Both the position numbers and the translations under genes were made by a program. A DNA stretch of 64,000 nt from assembly GCA_013399115.1 (NCBI GenBank), contig VXAA01006434.1, positions 5,793 to 69,792 of the forward strand, in the 5' to 3' direction. This DNA is from Anseranas semipalmata (lineage: Eukaryota; Chordata; Aves; Anseriformes; Anseranatidae). The notes under the pieces were generated by a model. It had not been told where the DNA came from and searched no databases. It worked only from the letters and a program-made list of their open reading frames with translations. Of this stretch, positions 50,234-61,307 are shown piece after piece; the first letter of the stretch is position 1, and every line of letters begins with the position of its first letter.

Positions 50234-51685
50234 TTGAGGGAAAAGATCTGTAAAAGGCTTTGTATTAAACAAGTGAAGGCGAGAGGAACACAACACACTA
50301 GAGACACTGATAAACAAAAAAAGGCCTTATCCAAACATATGTCTATAACCATCCTCAAATGATTAAAGGATCTCAATTTTTTCACTTTGGAGGAATGGAG
50401 AAACAAGTGGTGTTTAAATCTTTAAACAGTAAGACTTGTGGTCTCACCCTTTATTGATTCAGGTACTATTTATCTCTTTGTATATTTCCCCGCAACTAAA
50501 CAAAAATGGTTCCTATTATATTCTATTCCTTTTAGGAAAAAAATCAAACATACCCTGCCTGGGAGGAAAGCCAAAATGTTGAAAAGATATGATGAATGAG
50601 AGTAGACATTTGCTGAAGCAGAAGCACTGAAAAAAAAAAAAAAAAGCAAGGCATCGGCATGGTAATGCTTTTATTGTCACTAACAAATCCGAAGGCTGCC
50701 ACTTATTAAAGCATAATCACTTATTTTTTTTTCAGCCTAACAGTTAACTCCATATAAACTGAATGGCAGCTATTTTTAATTAAATGTCCTCTACTGCCAC
50801 AATCTGTCCCGAAACAAACAGGCTGGAAACCAAAAGAGACATCCACAGATGTAGTTGGTTGGTTCTTGAGATGCAGGATGGAGCTGCTCCACCCTGGTCC
50901 CAGAGCAGGAAGACAGCATCTTCTTCTTTCCTGTGCAAGAAGAAATCTTCAGGCAAGACAGAGCTATAGAAATCTTTTTCTCAGTGGAGGATTTCCTCAG
51001 TGACAAATCCCCTAGCCATTTGAAATCTGGTTCCAAAGCTCTGTAAAATTTTTGGTGATGTTTGCATGCACCATAAGGTTTCATTTAGTTCTGCAAACAT
51101 TGTGAAATGTCCTAAGGTGTCCTAGGCTTCCACAGATACAACATGGGCCCATTGGAAGATTCATCATTCAATAGAGACCAAGTGGGGTATGCCAAAACAT
51201 CTAAGATGATACTAAATACTTATGCTTACGTAGTGGTTGCTAAGTGAATTATAAGCAGTCTTGTCACCACCCCTTCACCCGATCTCCTAAAACTTGACCT
51301 AGAGGATTTGCCAATCCAAATGAAACAGTCAGTCACTTTCAGAATGCACCAGTAAACTGAATTTGCTCTTGTCCTGCTCTCAGTTAGTTTGGCATTAATC
51401 TGTTTCCAGGAGAGGATATGTAGCTGTGCTGGTGCAGTGCCATACCCAGGCTAGGAAACCTAGCCTCCCAAGAAACCCATTAGCACGCTCATAGATCCTG
51501 CATCTGGCACACATGTGGCCAGTCTGATGTCCAGGCAATGTGTGTTTGACTCTGTCCATACCTTAGTCCCTGATGTTAACATCAGCCATTTCCTATAGCA
51601 GATGTACATCTGGAATGGGGATTTAATTCCTGTTCACCTTTAATATCAGACCTTCAAGTCTGAGCTTGGGTGTTACCTGTTAATA
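50234..51685. other. Non-coding stretch
   Basis: Contains ATTAAA at 50264 and A16 at 50630-50645. No gene is supported. The sequence after 50650 is compact and ATTA-rich but otherwise unremarkable. Confidence 0.4.
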
Positions 51686-51939
51686 TCAAGACTTCTGAAA
51701 GGACTTCTGTGGAGTCTCCGAATCTCTCAAGCTTGCCAAGTACTCTTTCAGCAGCTTCTTTAGCTCCACATCATCCACCACCCTGCTGGCAGAAGCCAGA
51801 GTACCCTTCCTGACTCTTACCTTCGGCATCAGCTTCTTCAAGAAGTCACTTGCTCTAATTTCATCTGCCATCTCTGTGCTTTCCACCTGGTGTTCTAGAG
51901 TGCTCGGAGGATGTAATGCTTCCCCTTTTTGAGGGGTGC
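51686..51939 (-). CDS. Protein-like open segment, minus strand, unrecognised
   Basis: On the minus strand the frame is open from an acceptor-like 'gtactactaag' (at 51940-51941) through 83 codons to a TGA at 51686-51688. The content is charged and helix-prone: MADEIRASDFLKKLMPK, then VVDDVELKKLLKEYLASLRD. A strong donor 'ccgaag|gtaaga' sits inside it at 51820, so the exon may end at 51821 (39 codons) or the frame may read on to the stop. The internal donor and the coding look point to a real or recently dead exon. I cannot name a family. There is no start codon context that I would choose. Confidence 0.32.
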
Positions 51940-53362
51940 CTTAGTAGTACTATGCTCAGGCAGGTTTTTGCGTGCAGGATGCTCCCCCTAAGGCAGTCTA
52001 TGGGTGAGCCCTCTTCAAGAATATTGAGAAATGGAACAAGTAATGACAGTAAACTAACATAATTATTATTGTTATTATTTGTTAAAGCATGAGCCTTTGC
52101 TCAGTATTAGAGCTTTATATAGATATGGCTATAAACATATCTCTTCCTGAGCTTCTATAAAGTTCAGGGCAGCTCTGTCTTCTCCCGTTGGATTCTCTCA
52201 AAAGAGTGGTATCAGATCTAGCTGCCCAAAGTATCCTGCTTAGTCAGGAAGTAGGTAAATCCCAGAATGAAGTGGATAAATTAATCTTCTAACGGGCTAT
52301 AGTCTGTTTTTATTAGCACTGCATTAAAAAAAAAAAAAAAAAAAAACACCCACCTGCTGCAGAACTTCTCTCGATCATCTAAACCAGCACATGGAGCTCA
52401 ACACAAGCCAGCAAGAAACGATAAAGAGGTTTTAACTTCTCTGGCTTCATCAAAAGCCCAGGAGTTGCTCTTGCATACCTGTGCAGGATTATTAATGAGG
52501 ACAACATTTGTGAGAGCTGCTTTGGCTGATATATAAACTGCAGAATGACTGCCTGTCAGGTCTGTGACCAATGTAGCCTGCGATAGCAGACTCAGCCTGA
52601 GCGCACTTAGCTCACTGTCTGGGACTCATTTAAAGCTCCTTGTTTTTATTATGAGATGAGGATTTGCCAACCCTAGTACTTCTATGTACTGACAGCTTAA
52701 CTGCTGATGTCAGATTTTGCTGAAAAATGAGTTAATTTATGATTGCATGAAATGTTTGTCAAAAAGACAAAACACTTGGATCTGTTGGCAGTATATAAAA
52801 CTATAAATACTAGAGAACATAGTGACAAGAGCCAACATTTATTAAAATTATGACCTGTAATGTTTTCAATAACCTCTTTCATTTGTTTATTATTACTTTG
52901 CATCAGGAGATTTCTAAAACCATATGATCTAGGCAGCCAGAGCACTCCTACGATACAGGTGGACAGCAGGCTTCAGCATGAAGGACTTGTTTGAAGGACT
53001 TGGGAAGGGGTGGAAGTAGAGATTGGAAGGAAGTCTGTCATCAAATTTAGTCATTCTTGGACTTCTTCAGAGGTAGGTTCCACCACTTCTTCTGCCCGAG
53101 GTGCTGCTCCTTGTCTTGTGACTTTCTGAAGTCTTTACAACAGTTGCTGGGATAGCAATCATGGAAGAGTAACATCAGGAAAGTAAAAAGCAAGCTAGAT
53201 CCCTCCTGAGCTTCTGAAGCCATCCCGGAAAAACTGCCAAGGGTCACAGTTGCATTTGGAGGCCCCAGGTAACTCCTGATCCATGAGTTTTTCAGGGACC
53301 TTGGTGCATTGAACAAGGTGGGAGCCCTCTATAACCAGCTGTTCTTGTTCACTTCCACTCAC
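51940..53362. other. Non-coding stretch with A21 run
   Basis: A21 at 52326-52346. Minus frames at 52697-52945 and 53047-53316 are open but without clear splice context. The latter has a hydrophobic stretch (LLFTFLMLLF) but no motif. Confidence 0.35.
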
Positions 53363-53520
53363 CTCCTGCTTGCTATGGATCCATATCCCTCCAAGAGGAA
53401 GGCTCCTCCTCAGCTGCACTCTCTCCTTGTTGCTGGTGTCACTGATCAGGAGTCCACTGTGCCAGCCCTCATATAGCCACAGAAAACAGGCCTTGTTGTG
53501 GTAAGCCTTAGATCTAAAGG
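53363..53520 (-). CDS. Possible exon on the minus strand, unrecognised
   Basis: Read on the minus strand, 158 nt lie between 'tctgctctttatataccag' and a strong donor 'caggag|gtgagt'. The segment starts with two bases of a split codon and holds 52 open codons. The peptide has spaced aromatic residues and a Gly pair (ACFLWLYEGWHSG then SLPLGGIWIHSKQE). This faintly recalls the strand pattern of pentraxin or laminin-G folds, but the match is too weak to assign. It ends in phase 0, which does not fit the start of the minus segment at 51939, so the two need not belong together. Confidence 0.2.
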
Positions 53521-53524
53521 CTGG

Positions 53525-53533
53525 TATATAAAG
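53525..53533 (+). promoter_or_regulatory. Consensus TATA box on the plus strand
   Basis: 'tatataaag' preceded by 'ctgg'. An ATG opens a 111-codon frame at 53590, about 57 bp downstream. The frame is pyrimidine-rich, and its hydrophobic content may only reflect that. The promoter role is unproven. Confidence 0.25.
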
Positions 53534-54414
53534 AGCAGAAGAGCAATTAGATGGCCAGAGAAAGCAAGCTATCCACCTAAGGGTAAATCATGACTGAAAC
53601 AGTGAGAGATCTTAGGTTTCCTGACACAAAAACCTCAGCTCCATGTCCAATAATCCTGCTCCTCAGTGTTTTTCTCCCTGCCCTAACCTGTCTCATACTC
53701 TTTCCTGTCTTATTCTCATATATGTTATTCTCCTTTTACCTATACCTTTCTCTAACTCTCAGGGGAATTTCCTGGACTTCCTGCTCTTCTACCTTGTTTT
53801 CTCCTTTGCTAATGTTTTTTTCCTGCCAGTGGCCCCGAATGAAAATTCCACTTGTGGCTTTCATTTCCTCCCTTTTTCCTTTAGTGTTTCCATGCCTCAA
53901 GCTGCTCTGGGCCATACTGGTCTAGAAATGTACCAAGGGAAGAACAACCAGCATGAGACCAGCAGACTTCCAGACAGACAGCATGACAGAGCCACTCCAC
54001 TATCAAAGCATGAGCCTTCCCACTGTGTTTGCTCCAATTTTCCATTTATCTTGGTTTAAAATAGATTGTCTAATCATTCCTTTAGGGGACTATAGCATCT
54101 TGCTCAACAGTTAATCATTGTCATTTACGGGCACTCCTATGCCAAAGACACAATCCCCTTTCCACAGAGCATGCAACCCTGATCAGACTCCTCTTGGATC
54201 AGACACAAGTCAGTGTCATGTAGGTACTTCCACTGATCGTTACTGAGATTGCTATCTGTCTGTGTGTTTAGTAAAACTTCTCTGTTAATCTGAACACTGG
54301 GAAGAAGTTGAGCCATTATTTCTATTTCATACATTTCATACTAAAATCTGGATGTGGAAGCATGAGTTCTAGTGAAAGCTTGAGTAAAAGATATACACTT
54401 CTTTGCCGTTTTGA
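53534..54414. other. Pyrimidine-rich stretch, no supported gene
   Basis: Between 53640 and 53900 the + strand is C/T-rich, which opens two overlapping frames (111 and 138 codons). Neither has domains or splice support. Confidence 0.35.
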
Positions 54415-54590
54415 CTCCTTGGGCTCAATTCAGTTGCCCAAAAATAGGTGGGTAGTGACCTTTGAGATGCCAGTGGTATCTGAGATGACTGCTCAGATAT
54501 GACACAGGACCTACAGGTAAGGCAATTTCAGGCAGGATCCTTAGGCACTCTGAAGTGGTCCTAGATGCCTTTACTTAAGAAACTAGATGG
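54415..54590 (+). repeat. Unnamed interspersed repeat, copy 1
   Basis: The order 'caattcagttgcccaaa', 'aataggtgggtagtgacc', 'tttgagatgcc', 'gctcagatatgacacagga' is matched at 60746-60860 with substitutions and small indels. It is a mid-age dispersed repeat. I do not recall its class; a non-autonomous DNA transposon is possible. Ends are approximate. Confidence 0.5.
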
Positions 54591-54639
54591 TGCCTATTTT
54601 CCTGCTATGTCCCAAAGAGGAGTGTAGTAGCACACGATT

Positions 54640-55035
54640 GTTCTGGAGAACAAGTCTTACAAGAAGCAACTGAGGGAGCTGGGGTTGTTTAGCCTGGAGA
54701 AGAGGAGGCTCAGGGGCGACCTTATCGCTCTCTACAGGTACCTTAATTGGTCTCTTCTCCCATGCACCAGGTGATAGGATGAGGGGGAATGGGCTAAAGT
54801 TGCGCCAGGGGAGGTTTAGGTTGGATATTAGGAAAAACTTCTTTACTGAAAGGGTTGTTAGGCATTGGAACAGGCTGCCCAGGGAAGTGGTCGAGTCACC
54901 ATCCCTGGAGGTATTCAAAAGACGTTTAGATGTAGAGCTCAGTGATACGGTTTAGTGGAGGACTTATTAGTGTTAGGTCATAGGTTGGACTAGGTGATCT
55001 TGGAGGTCTCTTCCAAACTAAATGATTCTGTGATT
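54640..55035 (+). mobile_element. CR1 LINE 3' fragment, sense
   Basis: Runs 'gagggagctggggttgttta', 'gcctggagaagaggaggctc', 'caggctgcccagggaagtgg', 'gttggactaggtgatcttgg' and 'ggtctcttccaaactaaatg' to the octamer end 'attctgtgattt'. This is the CR1 3' region, 5'-truncated to about 395 bp and little diverged. The 111-codon minus frame at 54583-54918 is its shadow. Confidence 0.94.
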
Positions 55036-55930
55036 TCAAGCTTAGCTTATCAAGCGCACATTTCCCAGACCATTATCTCCTGTATAGCCAACATGGAACT
55101 AACTGGCAGGACTGAAACCTCTCGGACCCTTATATACCCACTTGCCCCTAACTTCTGCTGCTCTAGAGGAGTAACAACTCAGTCTCTGAAAGACCTTGTC
55201 TAATCTATGTAGACATCTGGGTGGAGATGTGAGCAAGGAAAACCATACATTCTGAGAGAATGTTTACAGGATTTTCAGGAGGAACTTTGGATACTTTTTT
55301 GGGTTGGAGGGAAAAACTAGTCATATGAACTGCCAGTATAAGGATGTGGTCCCTTGATCTTGAAAGTGTGAGCAGTCAGGCAGAGAAACTGTGTTAGCAG
55401 AAAGCAATGAGATAGCTGCAGCCATTAACCTATTCTTGTACTTGGAGGGTCACAGTAATGCTAAATACACTTTCTTATTGGGACTATTGCCATGAAAGCA
55501 CACTCTGAAGCTAACATACAGTTTCTAACCTTTCCGAAGGACAGTCACCTCAGCTTCCATTTGAGGAACTAAGATGTGGTACTCACCAATGCTTCTCTCT
55601 ATAAGTCCTCAGTGATGTGTCAGTCACATTTTCAAAAAACATTTGTGATCCTAAATATTTTGCATGAAGTCTAACAGTCTCTCTACTAAAGCTGCTTTAC
55701 CAGCAAATGTCCTCTTTTTCTGGTGCTTTCACACTAATACATAAAAGATATTCAGTCATTACATCTTAGGACACTGATGAGAGAGAAGCCAGCAGAAGAG
55801 TCAGCCAACAGAAGAGTCAACAATGACCAATTTTATTGAAATTTTGCACGTATAAACATAAGGCAAGATATTCTCTAAGAAGCAAAGAAAATGAATAGAT
55901 GCTTTTAACTGCATGATCCATTTACTGTGA
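55036..55930. other. Unique spacer
   Basis: No feature supported between the CR1 end and the LTR. Confidence 0.45.
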
Positions 55931-56790
55931 TGTGGTGGGTTAGAGCTGGCTAAGGGCCAAACTCCCACCCAGGCACTCTCTCAGTACCCCTCCTCAACAG
56001 GACATGAGGAGAAATTACAATGAGAACCCTTCATGGGTCAAGATAAAGACAGGGAGATCACTTATCAATTACCATCATAGGTAAACAGACTTGACTTCAG
56101 GAAAATTAATTTAATTTATTATCAATTAAAATAGATTTGGTTGGTGAGAAACAAAAACAAAAAGTAAAACACGTTCCCCAGCACCTACCTCTTTCCCAGT
56201 CCCAATGTCACCCTTCACTCCCGACCCCTCTCCCCCAGCAGCACAGGGGATGGGATGGGGGTTGCGCTCAGCCCACCACAGCCCCTCTCAGCAGCTCCTT
56301 CCTCCTCACACCTGGCCCTGCTCCAGCGGGGCCCTGCCCTGGGCTGCAGCCCTTCAGGAACACCCTGCTCCCGCAGGGGCTCCCCACGGCCGCAGCTCCC
56401 TCAGGAAATGTCCCCCTGCTGCGGCGTGGGCCCTCCCCAGGCTGCAGGGGGGAGATCTGCTCCAGCGGGGGCTCTGCAGGGCTGCCGGGGAATCCCTGCT
56501 GCGGGCCTGGAGCCCCTGCTGCCCTCCTCCTCCTCGGGCCTGGGCCCTCTGCTGCTTCTCCCTGGCCCTGTGCCTCCTCCTCGGCCTGTGCCCGCTTTGC
56601 CCTTTCTGAAATCTGTTTTCCCCGAGGCGCCGCCAGCTTGGCTGCTGGGCTCAGCTGTGCCCTGCAGTGGGGCCGTTGGAGCCGGCTGGAACCGGCTAGA
56701 ACCGGCTGTGTCCGGCATGGGGCAGCCCCTGCCTCTGCCCACAGAGGCCCTGCAGCCCCTGCCAACACCTGGGCACAGACACACAATACA
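55931..56790 (-). mobile_element. GC-rich avian ERV LTR, antisense, about 860 bp
   Basis: On + it opens 'tgtggtgggttagagctgg', continues 'gggtcaagataaagacaggg' and 'aattaatttaatttattatc', and becomes very GC-rich with repeated 'ctgctccagcgggg'-like units. It then passes 'ggagccggctggaaccggc' and ends 'cacaataca'. The reverse complement has the same motif order as 1-548, so the sense strand is minus. The GC-rich part is U3 with variable tandem units. No clear target-site duplication is seen. Long frames on both strands (255, 202 and 186 codons) arise from the lack of A/T-rich stops and are not genes. No internal viral genes are present. Confidence 0.75.
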
Positions 56791-59700
56791 GGCACTGACT
56801 CTTCACTTGCTCTGAATAATTGCTCTCCCACCTTTTCATTCTTGTGGTGCCTTGGGCATGGGCACCCAGTAGACATGAGAGGAAAAGTCTTAAACTGGTA
56901 CTAAGGTATATCAGCTTAAGGAGCATTATAAATCTATTTTAGCTTAAAAATCAATTATAAATATACGTTAGCCAACCAAATTCAATGAGAATTATATAAT
57001 TATAGGAAATTTACATTGCATGGATCTTACAGGAGAGTCATAACTTGGGATATTTGATGACGTCTGTGGGGCATTAGTTAGGTTTAGTCTCTTCTCTTCA
57101 AACTGTGGGTACAGGTAGACAGAAGAATTCTAGAGGTTGTTTATTGAGTAGGTAGGTCAGAGTCCCAGAGCTTTTACATTCTTCAGCAGAAGAAGTTCAG
57201 CAAAAGCCACGCTAGCCTAGAGTAAACGTGAATAGCTACAAATTTGCTTCCTAGCTGGGAAATGAGCCTGCTGCCCATCACAACACCCCTGAAACCTGCC
57301 TCATGGGTATGACAATGAAGGAAGGAGGGCAACAACTGCACAGCAAATCATTCTTTTGGACGTGTGGACCAGGACTGACTGAATTAAGCAGTAAGGATCA
57401 GCCATAACAACTCCACAAGAACTCAGTGTGCTCCGCAGAGCAGCTGTGAATTTGGATTACCACTGTTTCCAGCTCTGCTGCTGGGGTTCAGTTGAGTCAG
57501 ATGCATGGCAAGTTACTGAAGTAGTTCTCAAACGGAGAAAAATCAAGATTAACACATTTTGACTGATGATTTTTGGTCCTCCTTGTATCTGGAAACCTTA
57601 TTTGAAGAGAGGTAGTAGATTGGCAGGACACTAAAATCATAGTTAGACAAGATGGACATCATCAAGAAAGATCACTGATGCTGAAACCCCAAGGGAAGAA
57701 AGGTAGCAATGAACTAAATAACCCAGCAATGTCTCTTTCCTCCTTCAGAGTTCTGCCAACAAGGAAATTATTTTTGATGGTTTTCAATAACACAACACAA
57801 CTGAAACTCAAAGGAAACAATCCTCCTTCTCTGAACTTTATCACAGTGTGTGCAATGCATTGCGCAAATTCCCCATCCTGCAAAGGACAGGCTTCATCTG
57901 GCCTCTCTTTTATCTGTCTCCTGTGCAGCCGTAGATGTAAATTCTGCTTATAAAAAAAAAAAAAAAAGTTTGAGATCTTGTACCTCAGCCAAGATTTGAT
58001 GTACTTTTCAACGTCAGCAAATTGGAAAATCTCAGCGTAAGTTGGAAGTTGAAATAAATGAGCTCTGAGGTCTCTGCCTCGGTGGGAGGATTTGTTTTGT
58101 CTTTTCTTCTTGGCTGCTTGTGAGTATTTTTTTTTTTTCTGAGCTTTCTTGCCTATTGCCTCACCATGTCACAAGCAAATAAAAAAGCTTTTCATGGTGC
58201 AGGCTGTTAGGGAACATAGGAAACAGGACAAGCTGACTGCCCAGCTGAAAGCATCACAAGCAGATACCTTCTAGTGTAAAAGGTGGGAGAGATTCAGCTG
58301 CATCTGCAGGTGCCAGTGCCAAAGCCCCATTTGCAAACAGAAGACTGCTCTCAGACTAACAGCTGCACTATGAAGAGCAGGCAATAAATTACATGAGACA
58401 GACCAAAGGAAGAAGAAATTAGTCCCCCCACTGTGTGCACTGACCCCCTCTCCCAAAGGTTCAGTAAGACACTGTGAGGATCAGGATGGCAAATCCTACT
58501 TTTGGTGTGTGGTTTTATAGCAGATACCTTGCACTTGGGATAAGTGTTCAGGGTCCCTGCAGAGAGAAAGGAAATTTAGATTTCTCTGAAAAGGATCTAT
58601 AAAAGCTACGCATGAAAGCTGACAGCACCCATGTTAGGAAATAGGAAATGCTGAGGACAGATTAATCCCCTCCTCTTCAGGATCTAAGTGTCTTAGCACA
58701 ATATTCTTTTCAACTCTCTTCAGATAGCTTCCTTTCAAAGAGACTGCTGGAAGTGCAAGGGTCTGCCTAGAATGTAGAAGATCTTGATGCTGAATCATGT
58801 GTACAAAACCTCTGGGACTGCCAACCAGGCCAGATCCTGATCTCTTCACTTCTCTGTCAGATGGTTTAGCTGGATAAGATCTTATCCCATAACTGTTCCA
58901 CTCTTATGTAAGGTGAAGAACCCTTCCTAAAGGAACAGGCAGGATTATGGAGTTAACAACAAGCTGGGCAATATCAAAATCAAAATCTTATCAACAGTTT
59001 TAGCACTAAGAGGATGTTATTTTGAAACCATGGGGAAAAACACACATGAAAAACAAGCTATGGTAATGAATTTTAAGATGTAATTTAATGCTACTCATAA
59101 CTGGGGAGCATAATCTCTCAGACTGATGAACAGTCTAATTAAGGCTAATTTATGAATAATAATTCAATCTAAGTAGCATGTGTGTGTATGTGTGTTTGTG
59201 CAAATAGTGACTCTGCCTCAGCACTTGGTAATCCTGTGAGTGTTTTGGCAAGGGTGTTAATGAATCATAAAGCACAGAGATCTAGCTGTCTGACAATGCT
59301 TCATAATAAGAAAAGGAAATGAAGTGTAAGAAAAACGGACTGGATATGAGTGCATTAAGTTAGTGTTGCTGGTTTTTTACACTCATATGAAAAGAGTATG
59401 CTACCCATGAATAGAATTGTGCCAGGCAGCACTGGAGGTGTTTAAGATGCACACTGTTTCATCACTCACTCCCGAAGTAGAGAAGATTTTCCTTGTCTTG
59501 AATTTGTTTTAAGAATCACACACCAGATTCCTTGTTGCAGTTATTAAAAATATTTTTATTTGTCATAAAGCAAAAGCTATGAACTCCCCAAGAGCAGAAC
59601 TAAGGAAAAGTAAATCCCACCTATCATTTGTTATGAAGCAGTTGTTGCAGATCCAGCATCAAGGTTTTATGTATTTTGTTCTCTGGTTCTTATCTCTTAA

Positions 59701-59940
59701 ACAAGTGTTTCTAAGCAGGATTAGATTTATACTGCTGATAATTTTTAGAGCAATGTTTCTTGGCATACTGCAGAAGAAACCAAAAGAAGAAAACAAAATA
59801 TTTTCTATTTCTTTGTTTCTTTGCAAGGAACGCTCATTAAGAACTTTGTTGAGACATCATGTTGGTGTGATCAGTGTCTCCTTTTTTCACTCAGACAAGA
59901 TGTATAAGTAGAAGGACACTAACAGAAGTAGGAGAGAAGA
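56791..59940. other. Non-coding stretch
   Basis: AT-rich unique DNA with A16 (57952-57967) and a short TG-rich run near 59180-59200. Open frames (for example 57678-57953 and 59579-59911) have no supporting signal. Confidence 0.4.
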
Positions 59941-59944
59941 ATTA

Positions 59945-60013
59945 CCACCTTTTACACAGGGCATTGGAGAAACCACTACTGCAGTGCTGTGCACAGTTTT
60001 CGTGTCCATGCTT
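59945..60013 (+). mobile_element. Small old CR1-type LINE relic
   Basis: 'acagggcattggagaaacc', 'tgcagtgctgtgcacagttt' and 'tcgtgtccatgctttaaaaa' follow the conserved CR1 ORF2 block that encodes an L-x-Y-C-x-Q-F-W-like motif. Only about 70 bp remain before the AAAG array begins. Confidence 0.42.
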
Positions 60014-60023
60014 TAAAAAGAAA

Positions 60024-60119
<96 letters not shown>

Positions 60120-60130
60120 GAGAAAGAGAA
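60014..60130. repeat. (AAAG)n microsatellite, about 117 bp
   Basis: Nearly pure AAAG units starting from 'tttaaaaagaaaaag' at the end of the CR1 relic and ending 'agagaaagagaagc'. It produces a Lys/Glu/Arg-repeat frame (59874-60239) that is not a gene. Likely highly length-variable. Confidence 0.95.
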
Positions 60131-60719
60131 GCTAAAATATTTGTTTGGGGTCTGGCAAATGTGCCTTCCTAAAAGATGCTACCATAGTTTGATGGGAAGG
60201 TTAAGAGACTATGAAATTATTCTCTATGGGTGCATCTAACCTGACCTGGGGTGTACAACCAGATCACAAAATTGGCCATTTCAGGAATCTGGCTGGAGAA
60301 TGCTGTGAAAACAAGTAATAAGGGCTACCATTTGGAGCTGTGGCCTACACCTTTATTCTTTGTGAACCTCTAAGTGAATAATTTCCTGCAGAGGAAGAGT
60401 GGGAAAGCTGACCTTAACACAGGGACAGAGGATACTGGCTGCTCACAACAGGACTGTATTTAGAAGCTGTTGGTTTAATGCAGCTTTGGGAAAGACGCTC
60501 CCGTGGAAATCCAAACCCAAAGTAATCATATAACACTGAGAAGTGCTAATAGCGGGGTCTTTATTTTGCATGATGTGTGTGTGTCATCTGACAGTTCAGG
60601 TGGGATCAAGCCCTAGTTGAGAAAGACATGGTTGTGGCCCAGAATTGCATTCTAATCTAATCCAGTTAGTACAGAGAATATACTCTAAAGAGCAATTTGG
60701 CTAACCAGTCAGTAAGTGT
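60131..60719. other. Unique spacer
   Basis: No feature seen after the AAAG array. Confidence 0.45.
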
Positions 60720-61010
60720 CTACTTTAGGATGAACTGAATTGCTCTTTTTGACTAAGCAAGCAATTCAGTTGCCTTAAAGTAGGTGTGTAGAGCCACTTG
60801 AAGTATCCTAGGATATTCAATATACTCAGACAAGGCTGACAGATATGACATAGGATTTAGGAGGGATTTTTGTCCTCCTCGATTGGAATGTGAAGGCCAG
60901 ATTTATTAAACTGATGTATCTCAAATGACAATCAACACCCATGTTTAGACAACTGAATCAAGTCCTAAATCTCTGACCATAGCAGGAGCTTAGCCAATGC
61001 ACATGTGGAC
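60720..61010 (+). repeat. Unnamed interspersed repeat, copy 2, with an inverted repeat at its left end
   Basis: Shares an ordered block series with 54415-54590. It starts with an imperfect inverted repeat: 60720-60744 pairs with 60760-60783 around a 15-base loop, with 12 consecutive matches at the stem base next to the loop. Beyond that, motifs such as 'gttgccttaaagtaggtg' and 'agatatgacataggattta' follow. It is an old dispersed repeat, perhaps a non-autonomous DNA element. The right edge is uncertain. Confidence 0.5.
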
Positions 61011-61266
61011 ATCTACACATTGGATTTGGGGAGTGTGGGAATGCAGACATTTTATGTTTTTTTTGTTGTTCAGGCCAACAGATCACGATGAACAAAAACA
61101 GCGGGAGGAGAAAGTCAAGTGGCACATCAGAAAACCCTCATTCAAAGGTTGGAGAAGCACTGCAAGAGACTGTCTAGGGTAGTGGTGTGAGTCAGGAGAG
61201 GCTTCTGTGCAGGTTACATCATGATTCATCATCCTTTCATTCAACCCTGCTTCAGACCAAAATCTT

Positions 61267-61268
<2 letters not shown>
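61011..61268. other. Spacer with one exon-like segment
   Basis: At 61074-61147 a strong acceptor ('ttttttttgttgttcag') precedes 24 open codons of charged sequence and a weak donor ('aaag|gttgga'). It is too short to call a gene. Confidence 0.2.

Positions 61269-61306
<38 letters not shown>
61269..61306. repeat. T38 homopolymer
   Basis: 38 consecutive T's. It could be the A tail of a minus-strand retrocopy, but the sequence to its right shows no recognisable mRNA and no nearby polyadenylation signal on minus. Confidence 0.95.

Positions 61307-61307
<1 letters not shown>

Noticed and set aside
53590..54059. Overlapping 111- and 138-codon frames after a TATA box
   Set aside because: The C/T-rich strand opens both frames and makes them hydrophobic. 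Not accepted as a gene; only the TATA box is noted.
56137..56904. Open frames of 255, 186, 134, 202 and 127 codons on both strands
   Set aside because: All lie in or across the GC-rich LTR, overlap each other in several frames and are Pro/Ala/Gly/Ser-rich. They are open because stop codons are rare there.
59874..60239. 121-codon frame with Lys/Glu/Arg repeats
   Set aside because: Direct translation of the (AAAG)n microsatellite.
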